Positions 1 through 11,581 of a DNA stretch of 64,000 bases are shown piece after piece. Origin of the DNA: Kitasatospora sp. NA04385 (GTDB lineage Bacteria; Actinomycetota; Actinomycetes; Streptomycetales; Streptomycetaceae); assembly GCF_013364235.1 (NCBI RefSeq), contig NZ_CP054919.1:7613603-7677602 (forward strand). Reading direction: 5' to 3'. The translations under genes and the position numbers were made by a program. The notes under the pieces are model-generated. The model did no database searches. It was given only the letters and a program-made list of their open reading frames with translations, and had not been told where the DNA came from. Numbering within the stretch: position 1 is the first letter of the stretch; the number at the start of each line of letters is the position of its first letter.

Positions 1-1569
1 CGTCAGCGCGTCGTAGGCCGTCAACTCCGGCTCCCCGCCCGGCCGGTACGCCACCAGCGCGGCACCGCCCGCGGGCAGCACGGCCGCCGTGACCGCCCGC
101 ACCCCCGCCAGCGGTCGCGCCCACAGCGTGCGCCACGGCAGCTCGACGCCGAACTCCGGCACCGGCACGCCGTCCTGCCGGGCCCCGTGCTCCAGCAGGG
201 CCGCCCGCACGTCCGGGCCCAGCTCCTGGCGGATGAACAGCGGCGCCAGCCGCAGCCAGGTGCGCGCCAGCGGCGGCAACTCCGCCCCGCCCGCGACCAG
301 GTGCTCGACGGCGGCCCGCAGCCGGACCTGCTCGGCGTGCAGCAGGAACCCCGGGTCCGCCAGCAGCCCCGGCAGCAGACCGCCCTCCAGCGCGTGGCCG
401 ACCAACTGCTCCCGGACGTACGGCTCGGCCCGCGCCCACCGGCCCGGGCCGGCCCCGTCGAGGGTGGCCAGCAGGGCGGTCGCCAGTCGGCGCTGCACCT
501 CGCGGACGGTGCTGCCGAAACGCTCGCGCAGCTCCGCGGCCAGCGCCGGGTGCACGATCCGCACGGCCGGGGGCAGCCCCTCCGCCGTGATCAGGTCGAA
601 GAACGGCAGCAGCAGGTGCTGGCCGCCCGCCAGCGCCGGACCGAGGTCCTTGCCCGCCACCGCCGAGGCCAGCGGCGCCCACAGGTCGAGCGGAAGCGGC
701 TCACCGGCGCCCGCCAGGGCCAGCGGGGCGAGCAGCCGGCGCAGGGTCAGCTCGTCCACCCCGTGCAGCTCGGCTTGCAGGTCGAGCGCGTCACCGACCG
801 TACGGGGCACCGGAGTCGGCCCGTCCGGCACGCTGCGGGACGACCAGGCGGCCAGCCGGACCACCAGCGGACCGGCCGCGGTGCGCGCCAACTGCTCCGC
901 ACCCGCCGCATCCCGCAGGGAGAGCTCGGCCTGCAGCAGCAGCCCCTCCTCGTCCCGCCACGGGTCCCGGTCCAGGTCGATCACCAGCAGCTGGTCGGCG
1001 GGTAGCTCCTTCGCCAGCCGGTCCGCCTCGGCCCGGTCCACGTCGGCCAGCAGCCGCACCCCCGGCGCCAGCGCGAGCGGCCGCAGCACCTCCTCGGTGA
1101 CCCGGGCCGCCTCGTCCAGGTTCGGCAGCACGCCCGCCCGGTCCGCGTCCGCGACCACGGCCGTCAGCGGCTGCTCCGGCGACCCGATCCCCGCCAGCCG
1201 CGCCGCCAGCTCCTCCGCCCGGACCGCCCCCGGGGCGAAGTGGTCCGCCACCAGCCAGCGCAGTTGCAGCGCCGTCAGCCCGGTGGCGTCGAACACCGGC
1301 GGCGCGGGCAGCTCGGCCGGCGGCACGGTGGCCGGGTCCAGCGCGGAGACGTCGAACCGCTCCCGGTGGGACGGCTCGCAGAGCATCAGGAAACCGGTCA
1401 GCAACCGGGACCGGCCACTGCCGGAACCACCCGTGACGAGCACCGTGCGGGGCACCCCGACCCCGCCGGAGCGCCAGGCCGCCAGGGCGCGCAGGGCCAC
1501 CGCCCGCCCGCCCAGGTACGGGTGCGGCTGGTACGGCTGGTGGACGGTGGGGGTGCTGGAGTCGGTCAC
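1..1569 (-). CDS. STAND/NACHT-like ATP-binding protein, N-terminal part (runs off left edge)
   Basis: The minus-strand frame is open from a GTG at 1569 to the window edge, giving about 523 residues without the C-terminus. The start has a GGAGAA ribosome site ten bases upstream. Near residue 45 there is a P-loop-like GGSGSGRS in which the invariant Walker A lysine is arginine. A long alpha-helical, Leu/Ala/Arg-rich region follows, as in STAND ATPases and their winged-helix/TPR arms. The last residues before the edge read like the start of a beta-propeller blade, so WD40 repeats may lie outside the window. Family placement is inferred from layout. Its partner and signal are unknown. Confidence 0.6.
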   Translation of the reverse strand, partial: MTDSSTPTVHQPYQPHPYLGGRAVALRALAAWRSGGVGVPRTVLVTGGSGSGRSRLLTGFLMLCEPSHRERFDVSALDPATVPPAELPAPPVFDATGLTALQLRWLVADHFAPGAVRAEELAARLAGIGSPEQPLTAVVADADRAGVLPNLDEAARVTEEVLRPLALAPGVRLLADVDRAEADRLAKELPADQLLVIDLDRDPWRDEEGLLLQAELSLRDAAGAEQLARTAAGPLVVRLAAWSSRSVPDGPTPVPRTVGDALDLQAELHGVDELTLRRLLAPLALAGAGEPLPLDLWAPLASAVAGKDLGPALAGGQHLLLPFFDLITAEGLPPAVRIVHPALAAELRERFGSTVREVQRRLATALLATLDGAGPGRWARAEPYVREQLVGHALEGGLLPGLLADPGFLLHAEQVRLRAAVEHLVAGGAELPPLARTWLRLAPLFIRQELGPDVRAALLEHGARQDGVPVPEFGVELPWRTLWARPLAGVRAVTAAVLPAGGAALVAYRPGGEPELTAYDALT

Positions 1570-1881
1570 GTCGGGGGTTCTCCGGTACGAGGAAGGTCGG
1601 GAAACGGTCGGTGGCTCGGCGGGCAGCGGAGCGTCATCCGAGCCGCGGTTCCCTGCATATCCGCCGCTCCCCGGCCGCCGGAACCCTCTCGGCAGGTTCT
1701 TCACAGCGGTCGGGAAATCCTCACCGACCGCTGCCGTGCGGTCCGTTGCGGCACGACGCCCCCGTTGTCCCGAGCCGCCATGTTAGCCGATCGATGTCCT
1801 CCGCTTGGCCTCCCCTTTACGACTCCGTGGTGCGGCGACCGAGGGACCCGGAGTCCTGGCGCCCCGGAGGCCGGGGGAGGG
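1570..1881. other. Intergenic region with one inverted repeat
   Basis: This is the promoter side of the STAND gene and the 3' side of ligA; I see no gene on either strand. GCGGTCGG at 1706-1713 and its exact complement CCGACCGC at 1724-1731 flank ten A/T-richer bases. This could be an operator or a weak hairpin. No clear -10/-35 pair is visible. Confidence 0.4.
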
Positions 1882-4029
<2,148 letters not shown>

Positions 4030-4135
4030 TCAGGCCCGGTGCCGCCGGGGGCTCACCCGTTCGGAGGAGCTTGGGATCGCGAAAGCGGGGAAGGCACGGC
4101 GAACGACCCCCCGCCGACCCCCTGGAGCCGTTGCC

Positions 4136-5605
4136 GTGACGCCCCCGCCCACCGCCGCCCCCCGCGCCGACGGCGCGCCCGCCCTCCTCGTCCTGTTCGG
4201 CGCCACCGGCGACCTCGCACGGCGGATGCTCTTCCCCGCCCTGTTCGAACTCTGGGAGCGCGGCCTGCTCCCCGACCGGTTCGCGGTCATCGGCTCCGGC
4301 CGCCACTCGCCCGGCACCGACGAGGACTTCCGCCGCCAGGTCGCCGAGGCGGTGGCCGGGGCTGCAAACGGAGCCGACCCCGGGGCCCTGGAGCGCTTCA
4401 CCCGGCGGATCGGCTTCGCCACGGCGTCCGCCGAGGACGGCTCCGGCCTCGCCGCGGCGGTGCGCGAGCGGCGCACCGAGCTCGGCGCGGACTGCCGGAC
4501 CTTCCTCTACCTCTCCGTCCCGCCCGGCCAGGCGGACGGCATGCTCCGGATGACCGGGCGCGAGGGCCTCGCCGAGGGAGCCACCCTGATGGTGGAGAAG
4601 CCCGTCGGCGAGGACGTCGACACCGCCCGCGCGCTCAACGCGCTGCTGGCCTCGCTCGCCCCCGAGGAGCGCATCCTGCGGATCGACCACTTCCTCGCCA
4701 AGGAGTCGGTGCGCGCCCTGCTCGCGCTGCGCACCGCCAACCCCTGGCTCGCCGCGTCCTGGGACGCCCGGCACATCGCCTCGGTGCTGATCGACGTCCC
4801 GGAGGAGATCGGCATCGAGGGCCGGGCCTCCTTCATGGAGCACACCGGCACCTTCCGCGACATGGTCCCCACCCACCTGTGCCAGGTCCTGGCGGCCGTG
4901 GCGATGGAGCCGCCCGGCTCCGCCGACCCCGAGGCCGAACGCGCCGCCCGGCTCCGGCTGTTCGAGCGGACCAGGCCCTTCGACCCGGCGCGGACGGTCT
5001 TCGGCCAGTACGAGGGCTACCGGGACGAGGACGGGGTGGCCGCCGACTCCACCACCGAGACCTTCGCCGCCGTCGAGGTCCGGATCGACGACCCGCGCTG
5101 GCAGGGCGTCCCCTTCCTGCTGCGCACCGGCAAGTCCCTGGACTCGGCCGCGCACCGGCTGATCGTCCGCTTCCGGGCGGAGGACGGCGCGCAGGGCGGC
5201 GCGGAGGGCGGTGCGCAGGGCGGCGCGGAGGGCGGTGCGCAGGGCGGTGCGCAGGGCGGCCCGGAGGACGCCGCGCAGGGCGGCGGGACCGAGCTGGTGG
5301 TGGGCCTGGGCGCCGCGGCGGACGTCGAGCTCGGCGTCCGGCTCAGCCGCCCCGGGCCCCGGCCGGGCGCGGTGGACGGCGTGCTCGGCCTGGCCCCGCT
5401 GCCCGGCGCCGACGACTCGCTGAGCGCCTACGCGCAGGTCTTCCACCACGCCCTGCGCGGCGACCACCGGGTGTTCACCACGGCGGCCGAGGTCGAGCGG
5501 CTCTGGGAACTGGCCGCGCCGGTCCTCGCCGACCCGCCGCCCGCCACCCCCTACCCGCAGGGCTCGGCCGGACCGAAGCCGCCGACGCCGGATCGGGAGG
5601 GCTGA
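4136..5605 (+). CDS. zwf: Glucose-6-phosphate dehydrogenase with a Gly/Ala/Gln-rich insertion
   Basis: Oxidises glucose-6-phosphate to 6-phosphogluconolactone with NAD(P)+, the first step of the oxidative pentose phosphate pathway. The 489-residue product has the nucleotide-binding FGATGDLA near the N-terminus, EKPVGED, and the substrate motif RIDHFLAKE (usual family form RIDHYLGKE). GTG 4136 has GGAG eight bases upstream. About 35 residues of near-perfect GAQGGAEGG-type repeats (bases 5185-5280) interrupt the C-terminal domain and probably form a surface loop. No tkt, tal, pgl or opcA gene is adjacent, so this is likely an orphan paralogue rather than the operonic housekeeping zwf. Confidence 0.9.
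   Translation: MTPPPTAAPRADGAPALLVLFGATGDLARRMLFPALFELWERGLLPDRFAVIGSGRHSPGTDEDFRRQVAEAVAGAANGADPGALERFTRRIGFATASAEDGSGLAAAVRERRTELGADCRTFLYLSVPPGQADGMLRMTGREGLAEGATLMVEKPVGEDVDTARALNALLASLAPEERILRIDHFLAKESVRALLALRTANPWLAASWDARHIASVLIDVPEEIGIEGRASFMEHTGTFRDMVPTHLCQVLAAVAMEPPGSADPEAERAARLRLFERTRPFDPARTVFGQYEGYRDEDGVAADSTTETFAAVEVRIDDPRWQGVPFLLRTGKSLDSAAHRLIVRFRAEDGAQGGAEGGAQGGAEGGAQGGAQGGPEDAAQGGGTELVVGLGAAADVELGVRLSRPGPRPGAVDGVLGLAPLPGADDSLSAYAQVFHHALRGDHRVFTTAAEVERLWELAAPVLADPPPATPYPQGSAGPKPPTPDREG
5185..5280 (+). repeat. Coding minisatellite inside zwf
   Basis: Roughly 15-base units alternate between GGCGCGCAGGGC and GGCGCGGAGGGC types and are translated as GAQGG/GAEGG repeats. Unit length stays in frame. 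This is the only internally repetitive part of the gene and probably varies in copy number between strains. Confidence 0.75.
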
Positions 5606-5727
5606 GCCCGGGCCGGACGGGCTGAGCCCGGGCCGGGCGCTCGGCGGCCCGGCCAGGCCCGGGTGCTCGGCGGTCGGGGCCGGGCGCGGACCGGGCGCGG
5701 ACCGGGCGCGGGCCGGGTCCGGGCCGG
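5606..5727. repeat. Short direct repeats between convergent zwf and mtr
   Basis: Two copies of an 18-base GC-only unit start at 5599 and 5619 (the first overlaps the zwf stop). They are followed by three tandem GCGGACCGGG-like units. The region could fold strongly and may serve as a bidirectional terminator, but no clean stem is separable. Confidence 0.4.
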
Positions 5728-7104
5728 TCAGTCTTCGGGCACCGGCAGGTCGAGCAGCGCGTTCTCCACCACCTCGGTCAGCGCCGGGTGGATCCACAGC
5801 GGCCCCTCGGCGAGTTCGCGGGCCGTCATCCCGGTGGCGAGGGCGACCACCAGCGGCTGGACCAGGGTGGCGGCCTGCGGCCCGAGCAGGTGCGCGCCGA
5901 GCAGCCGCCCGGTCCGGCGGTCGGCCAGCACCTTGCAGAAGCCCTCGGTCTCCTCCAGCGCCCAGCCGTACGCCACGTCCGCGTACCGGTGCACGGCGAC
6001 GGCCACGTCCAACCCCTGCTCGCGCGCCTGCCGCTCGGTGAGGCCGACCCGGGCGACCTGCGGGTGGGTGAAGACGGCGGAGGGCACCGCCGCGTAGTCC
6101 ATCGCGCGCTCCCGGCCCGGGTGCAGCAGGTTGTGCGCGACGATCCGGGCCTCCCGGTTGGCGACGTGCTTGAGCGGGACGGGCGTGGCGATGTCGCCGA
6201 GCGCCCACACCCCGTCGGCGGTGGTGCGCAGCTGGGCGTCGACGGTGATCCGGCCGTCCTCCCCGGTGGCGATGCCCGCCCGGTCGAGGTCCAGCAGATC
6301 GCTGTTGGGGCGGCGCCCGACCGCCACCAGCAGGGTGTCGGCGCGCAGCTCGGTGCCGTCGTCCAGGGTCAGCCGCAGGTCGCCGGGGCGGCCGGTGACG
6401 GCGGTCAGCTCGCGGCCCAGCCGCAGGTCCCAGCGGCCGCGCACCGCCTCGGTGAACGCGGCGGACACCGTCTCGTCCTGCTGCCCGAGCAGCCGCTCCT
6501 CCTGCTCGACCACGGTGATGCGGCTGCCCGCCGAGTCGAACACGTGCGCCAGCTCGGCGGCGACGTAGCCGCCGCCGAGCACCACCAGGTGCTCGGGCCG
6601 CTCGGGCAGCCGCATCACGGTGTCGGAGGTCTGGTAGGGCAGCCCGGAGTCCGCCACCACGGGCGGCACGACGGGACGGCCCCCGGCCGCGACGACCATC
6701 CGGTCCGCGGTCAGCTCCACCGGCCCGTCGGCGGTGTCCACGGTGATCCGGCGCGGCCCGGTGAACCGGGCGGTCCCCCGGTAGACGGTGGTGCCCGGGG
6801 CGTCGCGGCGCCCCTGCTCGCCCTCGGCGGCCGCGGCGTCCAGCCGGCCGAAGACCCGCTCCCGGACGTCCGGCCAGCGCACCTCCCGCAGCCGCGCGTC
6901 CACGTCGTGCCGCCCGGCGTCCCGGACGGTGTCGGCGACGTCGGCGGTCGCGACGAGCATCTTGCTGGGGATGCAGCCCGCGTTGAGGCAGGTGCCCCCG
7001 AACGGGCCGGCGGAGACGACGGCGACGTCCAGATCGGCGAACCGGTCGTCGAGGACGGCGTTCCCGGAGCCCGCTCCGAGGATCAGGAGATCGTGATGGC
7101 GCAT
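5728..7104 (-). CDS. mtr: Mycothione reductase (flavoprotein disulfide reductase)
   Basis: Reduces mycothione disulfide to mycothiol with NADPH, maintaining the actinobacterial low-molecular-weight thiol pool. The 458 residues contain an N-terminal FAD Rossmann motif (GAGSGN), the redox disulfide in GGTCLNAGCIPSKM (Cys39/Cys44), an NAD(P)H-binding GGGYVAAE, the second FAD motif GDIA, and a C-terminal HPALTEVVENAL segment carrying the general-base histidine. Length matches the Mycobacterium enzyme (about 459). Start is ATG 7104; earlier in-frame sequence lacks family similarity. A 20-base inverted repeat lies directly upstream. Glutathione or trypanothione reductases share the motifs, but the actinobacterial background favours Mtr. 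Confidence 0.88.
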   Translation of the reverse strand: MRHHDLLILGAGSGNAVLDDRFADLDVAVVSAGPFGGTCLNAGCIPSKMLVATADVADTVRDAGRHDVDARLREVRWPDVRERVFGRLDAAAAEGEQGRRDAPGTTVYRGTARFTGPRRITVDTADGPVELTADRMVVAAGGRPVVPPVVADSGLPYQTSDTVMRLPERPEHLVVLGGGYVAAELAHVFDSAGSRITVVEQEERLLGQQDETVSAAFTEAVRGRWDLRLGRELTAVTGRPGDLRLTLDDGTELRADTLLVAVGRRPNSDLLDLDRAGIATGEDGRITVDAQLRTTADGVWALGDIATPVPLKHVANREARIVAHNLLHPGRERAMDYAAVPSAVFTHPQVARVGLTERQAREQGLDVAVAVHRYADVAYGWALEETEGFCKVLADRRTGRLLGAHLLGPQAATLVQPLVVALATGMTARELAEGPLWIHPALTEVVENALLDLPVPED

Positions 7105-7106
7105 GT

Positions 7107-7126
7107 CCGGAACGTAACCGTTCCGG
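7107..7126. promoter_or_regulatory. Palindrome just upstream of mtr
   Basis: CCGGAAC at 7107-7113 and its exact complement GTTCCGG at 7120-7126 are separated by GTAACC. It sits two bases upstream of the mtr start, where it could act as an operator or 5'-UTR hairpin. No regulator is assigned. Confidence 0.45.
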
Positions 7127-7296
7127 GCCGGACCATTCCGGACGCCGGTCGGCGCGGGCGGCCCACCGGGTGGGCGGGAGGAGAGACGTTCACCCGTTCG
7201 GCGGATCGGCACCCATGACTCGCGCGGAATCGGGGAGGCGTAGGTCAGCACCGTTCAGGACCGACACCATGATCACCGCGAATGAGGAGAACCGAC

Positions 7297-7878
7297 ATGG
7301 CCCGCGCCGCCAACCGCCCCGCCTACACCGTCCCCGGCCTGACCACCGACCAGGGCGCGGAGCTGATCGTCGCGCTGCAGGAACGGCTGCACGCGCTGAA
7401 CGACCTGCACCTCACCCTGAAGCACATCCACTGGAACGTGGTCGGCCCGCACTTCATCGCCGTCCACGAGATGCTCGACCCCCAGGTCGACCGGGTCCGC
7501 CTGATGGCCGACGACGTCGCCGAGCGGATCGCCACCCTGGGCGGCGTCGCCCACGGCACGCCCGGACGCCTGGTCGCCGAGCGCGGCTGGGACGACTACG
7601 CCGTCGGCCGGGCCGACGCCATCGCCCACCTGGGAGCCCTCGACCTGGTCTACACCGGCGTCATCACCGACCTGCGCCACGCGGTCGAGCTGGCCGGCAA
7701 GATCGACCCCGCCACCGAGGACCTGCTCATCGAGCAGCTGCGCGACCTGGAGCAGTACCAGTGGTTCGTCCGCGCCCACCTGGAGAGCTCCAGCGGCACC
7801 CTCGCCACGGCCGGCGCCCCCACCGAGCAGCGCGCCGCGAAGAAGGCCGCCCGCAAGACCACCAAGCCCGCGCGCTGA
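7297..7878 (+). CDS. dps: Dps-family ferritin-like DNA-protection protein
   Basis: Oxidises and stores iron as a dodecamer and shields DNA during starvation and oxidative stress. The 193 residues carry the Dps signature around HWNVVGPHF with ferroxidase ligands His45, His57, Asp72/73 and Glu76. A Lys/Arg-rich C-terminal tail (AAKKAARKTTKPAR) is suited to DNA binding. ATG 7297 has GAGGAG seven bases upstream. An in-frame ATG at 7282 overlaps that ribosome site and is unlikely. Transcription converges on bioD and ends at the terminator at 7893-7928. Confidence 0.92.
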   Translation: MARAANRPAYTVPGLTTDQGAELIVALQERLHALNDLHLTLKHIHWNVVGPHFIAVHEMLDPQVDRVRLMADDVAERIATLGGVAHGTPGRLVAERGWDDYAVGRADAIAHLGALDLVYTGVITDLRHAVELAGKIDPATEDLLIEQLRDLEQYQWFVRAHLESSSGTLATAGAPTEQRAAKKAARKTTKPAR

Positions 7879-7892
7879 GCGCCCCACCCCCC

Positions 7893-7928
7893 GCCGAAGG
7901 CCGCCCCCTCGCCGGGGCGGCCTTCGGC
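7893..7928. terminator. Perfect 15-bp hairpin between dps and bioD
   Basis: Arms at 7893-7907 and 7914-7928 are exact complements over 15 bp with a six-base loop. The position between two convergent genes suggests a bidirectional Rho-independent terminator of the U-less actinobacterial kind. Confidence 0.85.
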
Positions 7929-7966
7929 GCACCTGTGGTCCCCGTCCGGTGCGCAGGGCGGGGGCG

Positions 7967-8695
7967 TCAGGCGGGGTGGGCGGCGGTGAAGGCGGCGGCG
8001 TCCCAGGTGCCGCCCAGGGCGGGGGCGAGGGCGGCGGCCGCGAAGGAACGGAAGGCGGCGGGGGCGTGGGCGGCGGCGCCGGCCGGGAGGGCGCCGAGCA
8101 GGGGGGCGCTGGCGGCGGTGGGGAGGTCGGCGAGGTTGCAGCGGGCGGCCAGGTCGGGGTCGGCGGGCCAGGAGCCGACGACCACGCCGCGCAGCGGCAG
8201 GCCGCGGTGGTGCAGGGCCTCGGCGGTGAGCGCGGTGGCGTTCAGGGTGCCCAGCCCGGCCGCCGCGACGAGCAGGAACCCGACGTCCAGGCCGAGGTCC
8301 CGGCAGGCGAGGGCCTGGTCGGCGAGGGTGCGTCCGCGCTCGTCGTAGCGGACCAGCAGCCCGCCCGCGCCCTCGACCAGCACGGTGCCGTACTCGGCGG
8401 CCAGGGCGGCCACGGTCTTGGCGACGTCCTCCGGGGTCGGCGTCGGCAGCCCGGCCCGGCGGGCGGCCGTCTCGGGGGCGAGCGGCTCCGGGTAACGGGC
8501 CAGTTCGACCGTGTGCACCAGCGGCCCGGCCAGCCGGGCCACCTCGGCGACGTCCCCCGGCTCGTCCGGCCCGAGCCCGGTCTGGCCGGGCTTGAGCACC
8601 GCCACCGGCTCCGGGCACAGCGCGGCGACCGCGGCGGTGGTCAGGGTCTTGCCGACCTCGGTGCCGGTGCCGGTGACGAAGAGAACGGGGGACAT
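7967..8695 (-). CDS. bioD: Dethiobiotin synthetase
   Basis: Closes the ureido ring of dethiobiotin from DAPA, CO2 and ATP, the penultimate step of biotin synthesis. The 242 residues begin with the P-loop GTGTEVGKT (T for the usual D is common) and later show VEGAGGLLV, which binds DAPA and metal. ATG 8695 has AGGAG ten bases upstream. It is the last gene of a bioB-bioA-bioD operon, 67 bases after bioA. The family is normally 220-240 residues, so the gene is intact. Confidence 0.93.
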   Translation of the reverse strand: MSPVLFVTGTGTEVGKTLTTAAVAALCPEPVAVLKPGQTGLGPDEPGDVAEVARLAGPLVHTVELARYPEPLAPETAARRAGLPTPTPEDVAKTVAALAAEYGTVLVEGAGGLLVRYDERGRTLADQALACRDLGLDVGFLLVAAAGLGTLNATALTAEALHHRGLPLRGVVVGSWPADPDLAARCNLADLPTAASAPLLGALPAGAAAHAPAAFRSFAAAALAPALGGTWDAAAFTAAHPA

Positions 8696-8762
8696 GGCGT
8701 CGGTGCTCCTGGCTGGGGGTGCTGGGCGTGCTGGGGTTACTGAGGGAGTGGCCCGGTGGCCG

Positions 8763-10106
8763 CTAGTCGTCGGTGCCGGTCGCGGTGGTCGCGGCGGTGG
8801 AGGCGGCGGCCGCGGCGGCGACGGCTCGGCCGATCGCGGCGAGGTCCGCGTCCCCGGTGACGAACGGCGGCATGGTGTAGATCAGGTCGCGGAACGGCCG
8901 CAGCCACACGCCCTGTTCGGCCGCGGCCGTGGTCGCCGCGGCCATGTCGACGGGCGCGTCCAGCTGGACCACGCCGATCGCGCCCAGCACCCGGACGTCC
9001 GCGACCCCCGGCTGTCCGGCGCACGGCGCGAGCGCGGCGCGCAGCGCGGACTCGATCCGCTGCACCTCGCCGCGCCAGTCCTGCTCCAGCAGCAGGCCGA
9101 TCGAGGCGTTGGCGACGGCCGCCGCCAGCGGGTTGCCCATGAAGGTCGGGCCGTGCGCGAGCACCGGGACCTCGCCGCGCGAGATGCCCTCGGCGACCCG
9201 GCTCGTGCACAGCGTCGCGGCCAGCGTCAGGTAGCCGCCGGTCAGCGCCTTGCCCAGGCACATCACGTCCGGGGAGACGCCCGCGTGGTCGGCGGCGAAC
9301 AGTTCCCCGCTGCGGCCGAAGCCGGTGGCGATCTCGTCGAAGACCAGCAGCACGTCGTGCGCGTCGCACAGCTCCCGCAGCACGCGCAGGTACGCGGGGG
9401 AGTGGAAGCGCATCCCGCCCGCGCCCTGCACCACCGGTTCGACGATCACGGCGGCCAGCTCGCCCGCGTGCCGCCCGATCAGCTCGGCCAGGTGCGCGAC
9501 GTACGCCGGGTCCGCCGGGGCGTCGTACCCGGCGGGCGGCTCGTCGGCGAACAGCTGCCGGGGCAGCACGCCGCCCCACAGGTGGTGCATCCCGCCCTCG
9601 GGGTCGCACACCGACATCGGGTGGAAGGTGTCGCCGTGGTAGCCGCCGCGCCAGGTCAGCACCCGGTGCTTCTCCGGCCGGCCGAGCGAGCGCCAGTACT
9701 GCAGGCACATCTTCAGCGCGACCTCGACCGCCACCGAACCGGAGTCGGCGAGGAACACGTGCTGCAACGGCTCGGGCGTCAACTCGACGAGCTTGACCGC
9801 CAGTTCGACGGCCGGACGGTGGGTGAGGCCGCCGAACATGACGTGGCTCATCGCGTCGAGCTGGTCGCGCACGGCCGCGTCCAGCACCGGGTGCCGGTAG
9901 CCGTGCACCGCCGCCCACCAGGACGACATGCCGTCGATCAACTCCCGGTGCCCGCCCACGGGTTCGGCCAGCCGCAGGCGCACGCCAGCGGCCGACTCCA
10001 CCACGAGGGGCTGCGCCGTCCCGGGCATCGGGCCGTACGGGTGCCAGACGTGCGCCCGGTCCAGTTCGAGCAACCGGGCGGTTTCCGGGGTGTGCTGACG
10101 ATCCAT
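8763..10106 (-). CDS. bioA: Adenosylmethionine-8-amino-7-oxononanoate aminotransferase
   Basis: Transfers the amino group of S-adenosylmethionine to KAPA, giving DAPA. The protein is a PLP fold-type I class III aminotransferase of 447 residues. It shows [13 protein letters not shown] near the start, [21 protein letters not shown], and the PLP lysine in [11 protein letters not shown]. Its ATG shares one base with the bioB stop (TGATG), so translation is probably coupled. The reading frame stays open upstream through bioB, but that part is antisense-frame noise. No bioF or bioC lies nearby. Confidence 0.94.
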   Translation of the reverse strand: MDRQHTPETARLLELDRAHVWHPYGPMPGTAQPLVVESAAGVRLRLAEPVGGHRELIDGMSSWWAAVHGYRHPVLDAAVRDQLDAMSHVMFGGLTHRPAVELAVKLVELTPEPLQHVFLADSGSVAVEVALKMCLQYWRSLGRPEKHRVLTWRGGYHGDTFHPMSVCDPEGGMHHLWGGVLPRQLFADEPPAGYDAPADPAYVAHLAELIGRHAGELAAVIVEPVVQGAGGMRFHSPAYLRVLRELCDAHDVLLVFDEIATGFGRSGELFAADHAGVSPDVMCLGKALTGGYLTLAATLCTSRVAEGISRGEVPVLAHGPTFMGNPLAAAVANASIGLLLEQDWRGEVQRIESALRAALAPCAGQPGVADVRVLGAIGVVQLDAPVDMAAATTAAAEQGVWLRPFRDLIYTMPPFVTGDADLAAIGRAVAAAAAASTAATTATGTDD

Positions 10107-11329
10107 CAGGCGTTCGGGGCCAGCTCGGTGCCGGCGCCGCGACGGCGCACCCGGACCAGGTCGGTGCGCGCCTCGTCCCCGGTGTCCCCGGCGGTCGGGG
10201 CCGCGACGGTCTCCGGGGCCGCGGTGGCGTCCGGGGCCGCGCCGTGGCCGCCGCACGGGCCGCAGCCGCCGCCGGTGCCGCAGGCGTCCTCCTCCCGGTG
10301 GCCGCCGCAGCCCGCGGCGGCGCGGGCGCGGTGGCGGGGGAGGGTGGTCTGCTCGGCGCCCTCCACCTCGAAACCGGCGTCCTTGATCATGTCGAGGTCG
10401 GCCTGCCCGGCCTGGCCCTCGCTGGTCAGGTAGTCGCCCAGGAAGATCGAGTTGGCGATGTGCAGGCCCAGCGGCTGCATCGAACGCAGGTGCACCTCGC
10501 GGCCGCCCGCGATCCGCACCTCGATGTCCGGGCAGACGAACCGGACCATCGCCAGCACGCGCAGGCAGCGCTGCGGGGTGAGGTTCCACTCCTCGGCGAG
10601 CGGGGTGCCCTCGAACGGGATCAGGAAGTTCACCGGCACCGAGTCCGGGTCCAGCTCGCGCAGCGCGAACACCACGTCGACCAGGTCCTCGTCGCTCTCG
10701 CCCATGCCCGCGATCAGGCCCGAGCAGGCCGACAGGCCCGCGCCGTGCGCCTTGTTCACGGTGTCCACCCGGTCCGCGTAGGTGTGGGTGGTGGTGATGT
10801 CGCCGTAGGTGGCCTCGGAGGTGTTCAGGTTGTGGTTGTACGCGTCCGCGCCGGCCGCCTTCAGCCGCTCGGCCTGGTTGTCCGAGAGCAGGCCGAGGCA
10901 GGCGCACACCTCGACGCTCCCGTCCGCGTCCTTGATCGCCGCGATGGTGTCCGCGACCCGGTCGACGTCCCGGTCCGTCGGGCCGCGCCCGCTGGCCACC
11001 AGGCAGACCCGCTTCGCCCCGCCCGCCACGCCCGCGGCCGCCGCCTCGGCGGCCTGGTCCGGCTTCAGCCAGGTGTACTTGAGGATCTCCGCCTTCGAGC
11101 CGAGGCGCTGCGAACAGTACGAGCAGTCCTCCGGGCACAGCCCGCTCTTCAGGTTCACCAGGTAGTTCAGCTTCACCCGGCGGCCGAACCACTGCCGGCG
11201 CACCCGGCCCGCGGCCGCGACCACGTCCAGCAACTGGTCGTCGGTGGTGGCCAGCACGGCCAGCGCCTCCTCCCGGGTGGGCAGTTCCCGGCGAAGGCCC
11301 TTGTCGGTCAGGATGTCGAGGAGGTCCAT
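10106..11329 (-). CDS. bioB: Biotin synthase (radical SAM) with a Cys/His-rich C-terminal tail
   Basis: Inserts sulfur into dethiobiotin using two iron-sulfur clusters. The radical-SAM motif CPEDCSYC (Cys65, 69, 72) holds the [4Fe-4S] cluster. Candidate [2Fe-2S] ligands are present: KRVC, EVCACLG, ACSGL and the Arg in IAGGREVHL, matching the E. coli Cys97/Cys128/Cys188/Arg260 set. After about residue 330 comes an 80-residue tail not found in the 346-residue E. coli enzyme, including [20 protein letters not shown] and an Ala/Pro-rich end. It is the first gene of the operon. AGGA precedes ATG 11329 by about eight bases. Confidence 0.94.
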   Translation of the reverse strand: MDLLDILTDKGLRRELPTREEALAVLATTDDQLLDVVAAAGRVRRQWFGRRVKLNYLVNLKSGLCPEDCSYCSQRLGSKAEILKYTWLKPDQAAEAAAAGVAGGAKRVCLVASGRGPTDRDVDRVADTIAAIKDADGSVEVCACLGLLSDNQAERLKAAGADAYNHNLNTSEATYGDITTTHTYADRVDTVNKAHGAGLSACSGLIAGMGESDEDLVDVVFALRELDPDSVPVNFLIPFEGTPLAEEWNLTPQRCLRVLAMVRFVCPDIEVRIAGGREVHLRSMQPLGLHIANSIFLGDYLTSEGQAGQADLDMIKDAGFEVEGAEQTTLPRHRARAAAGCGGHREEDACGTGGGCGPCGGHGAAPDATAAPETVAAPTAGDTGDEARTDLVRVRRRGAGTELAPNA

Positions 11330-11491
11330 GGCCCGATCCTGCCCGCCCCGCCCCGGCGTCCGCCAGAGGGAACCCGCCAGAAGATCGCCCGTGGGCTGTG
11401 CGAGTTGTCACAGTGTCGCGGCTCACGGTGATCGTCCGGACCGGTGACCCGCCGACCGGGGCGGACGGTGGCGGGCGGCGGCGGGCGGGAA

Positions 11492-11547
11492 CGATCCGAA
11501 GTGCGGGTGCGTCCGATCCGAAGTGCGCGTGCGTCCGACCCGAAGGG
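11492..11547 (+). repeat. 22-bp tandem repeat upstream of the hypothetical gene at 11582
   Basis: Units at 11492-11513 and 11514-11535 differ by one base and begin CGATCCGAAGTGCG. A partial third starts at 11536. They lie between divergent bioB and the plus-strand gene. They could bind a regulator of either or simply be a slippage product. Confidence 0.6.
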
Positions 11548-11581
11548 AGGGCGGTCCGATCAACTGCATAGAATCTCGGCC

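Noticed and set aside
7200-7290. A SigB-type promoter for dps
   Set aside because: No GGGTAY-like -10 with a suitably spaced GTTT/GNNT box could be identified upstream of the start.
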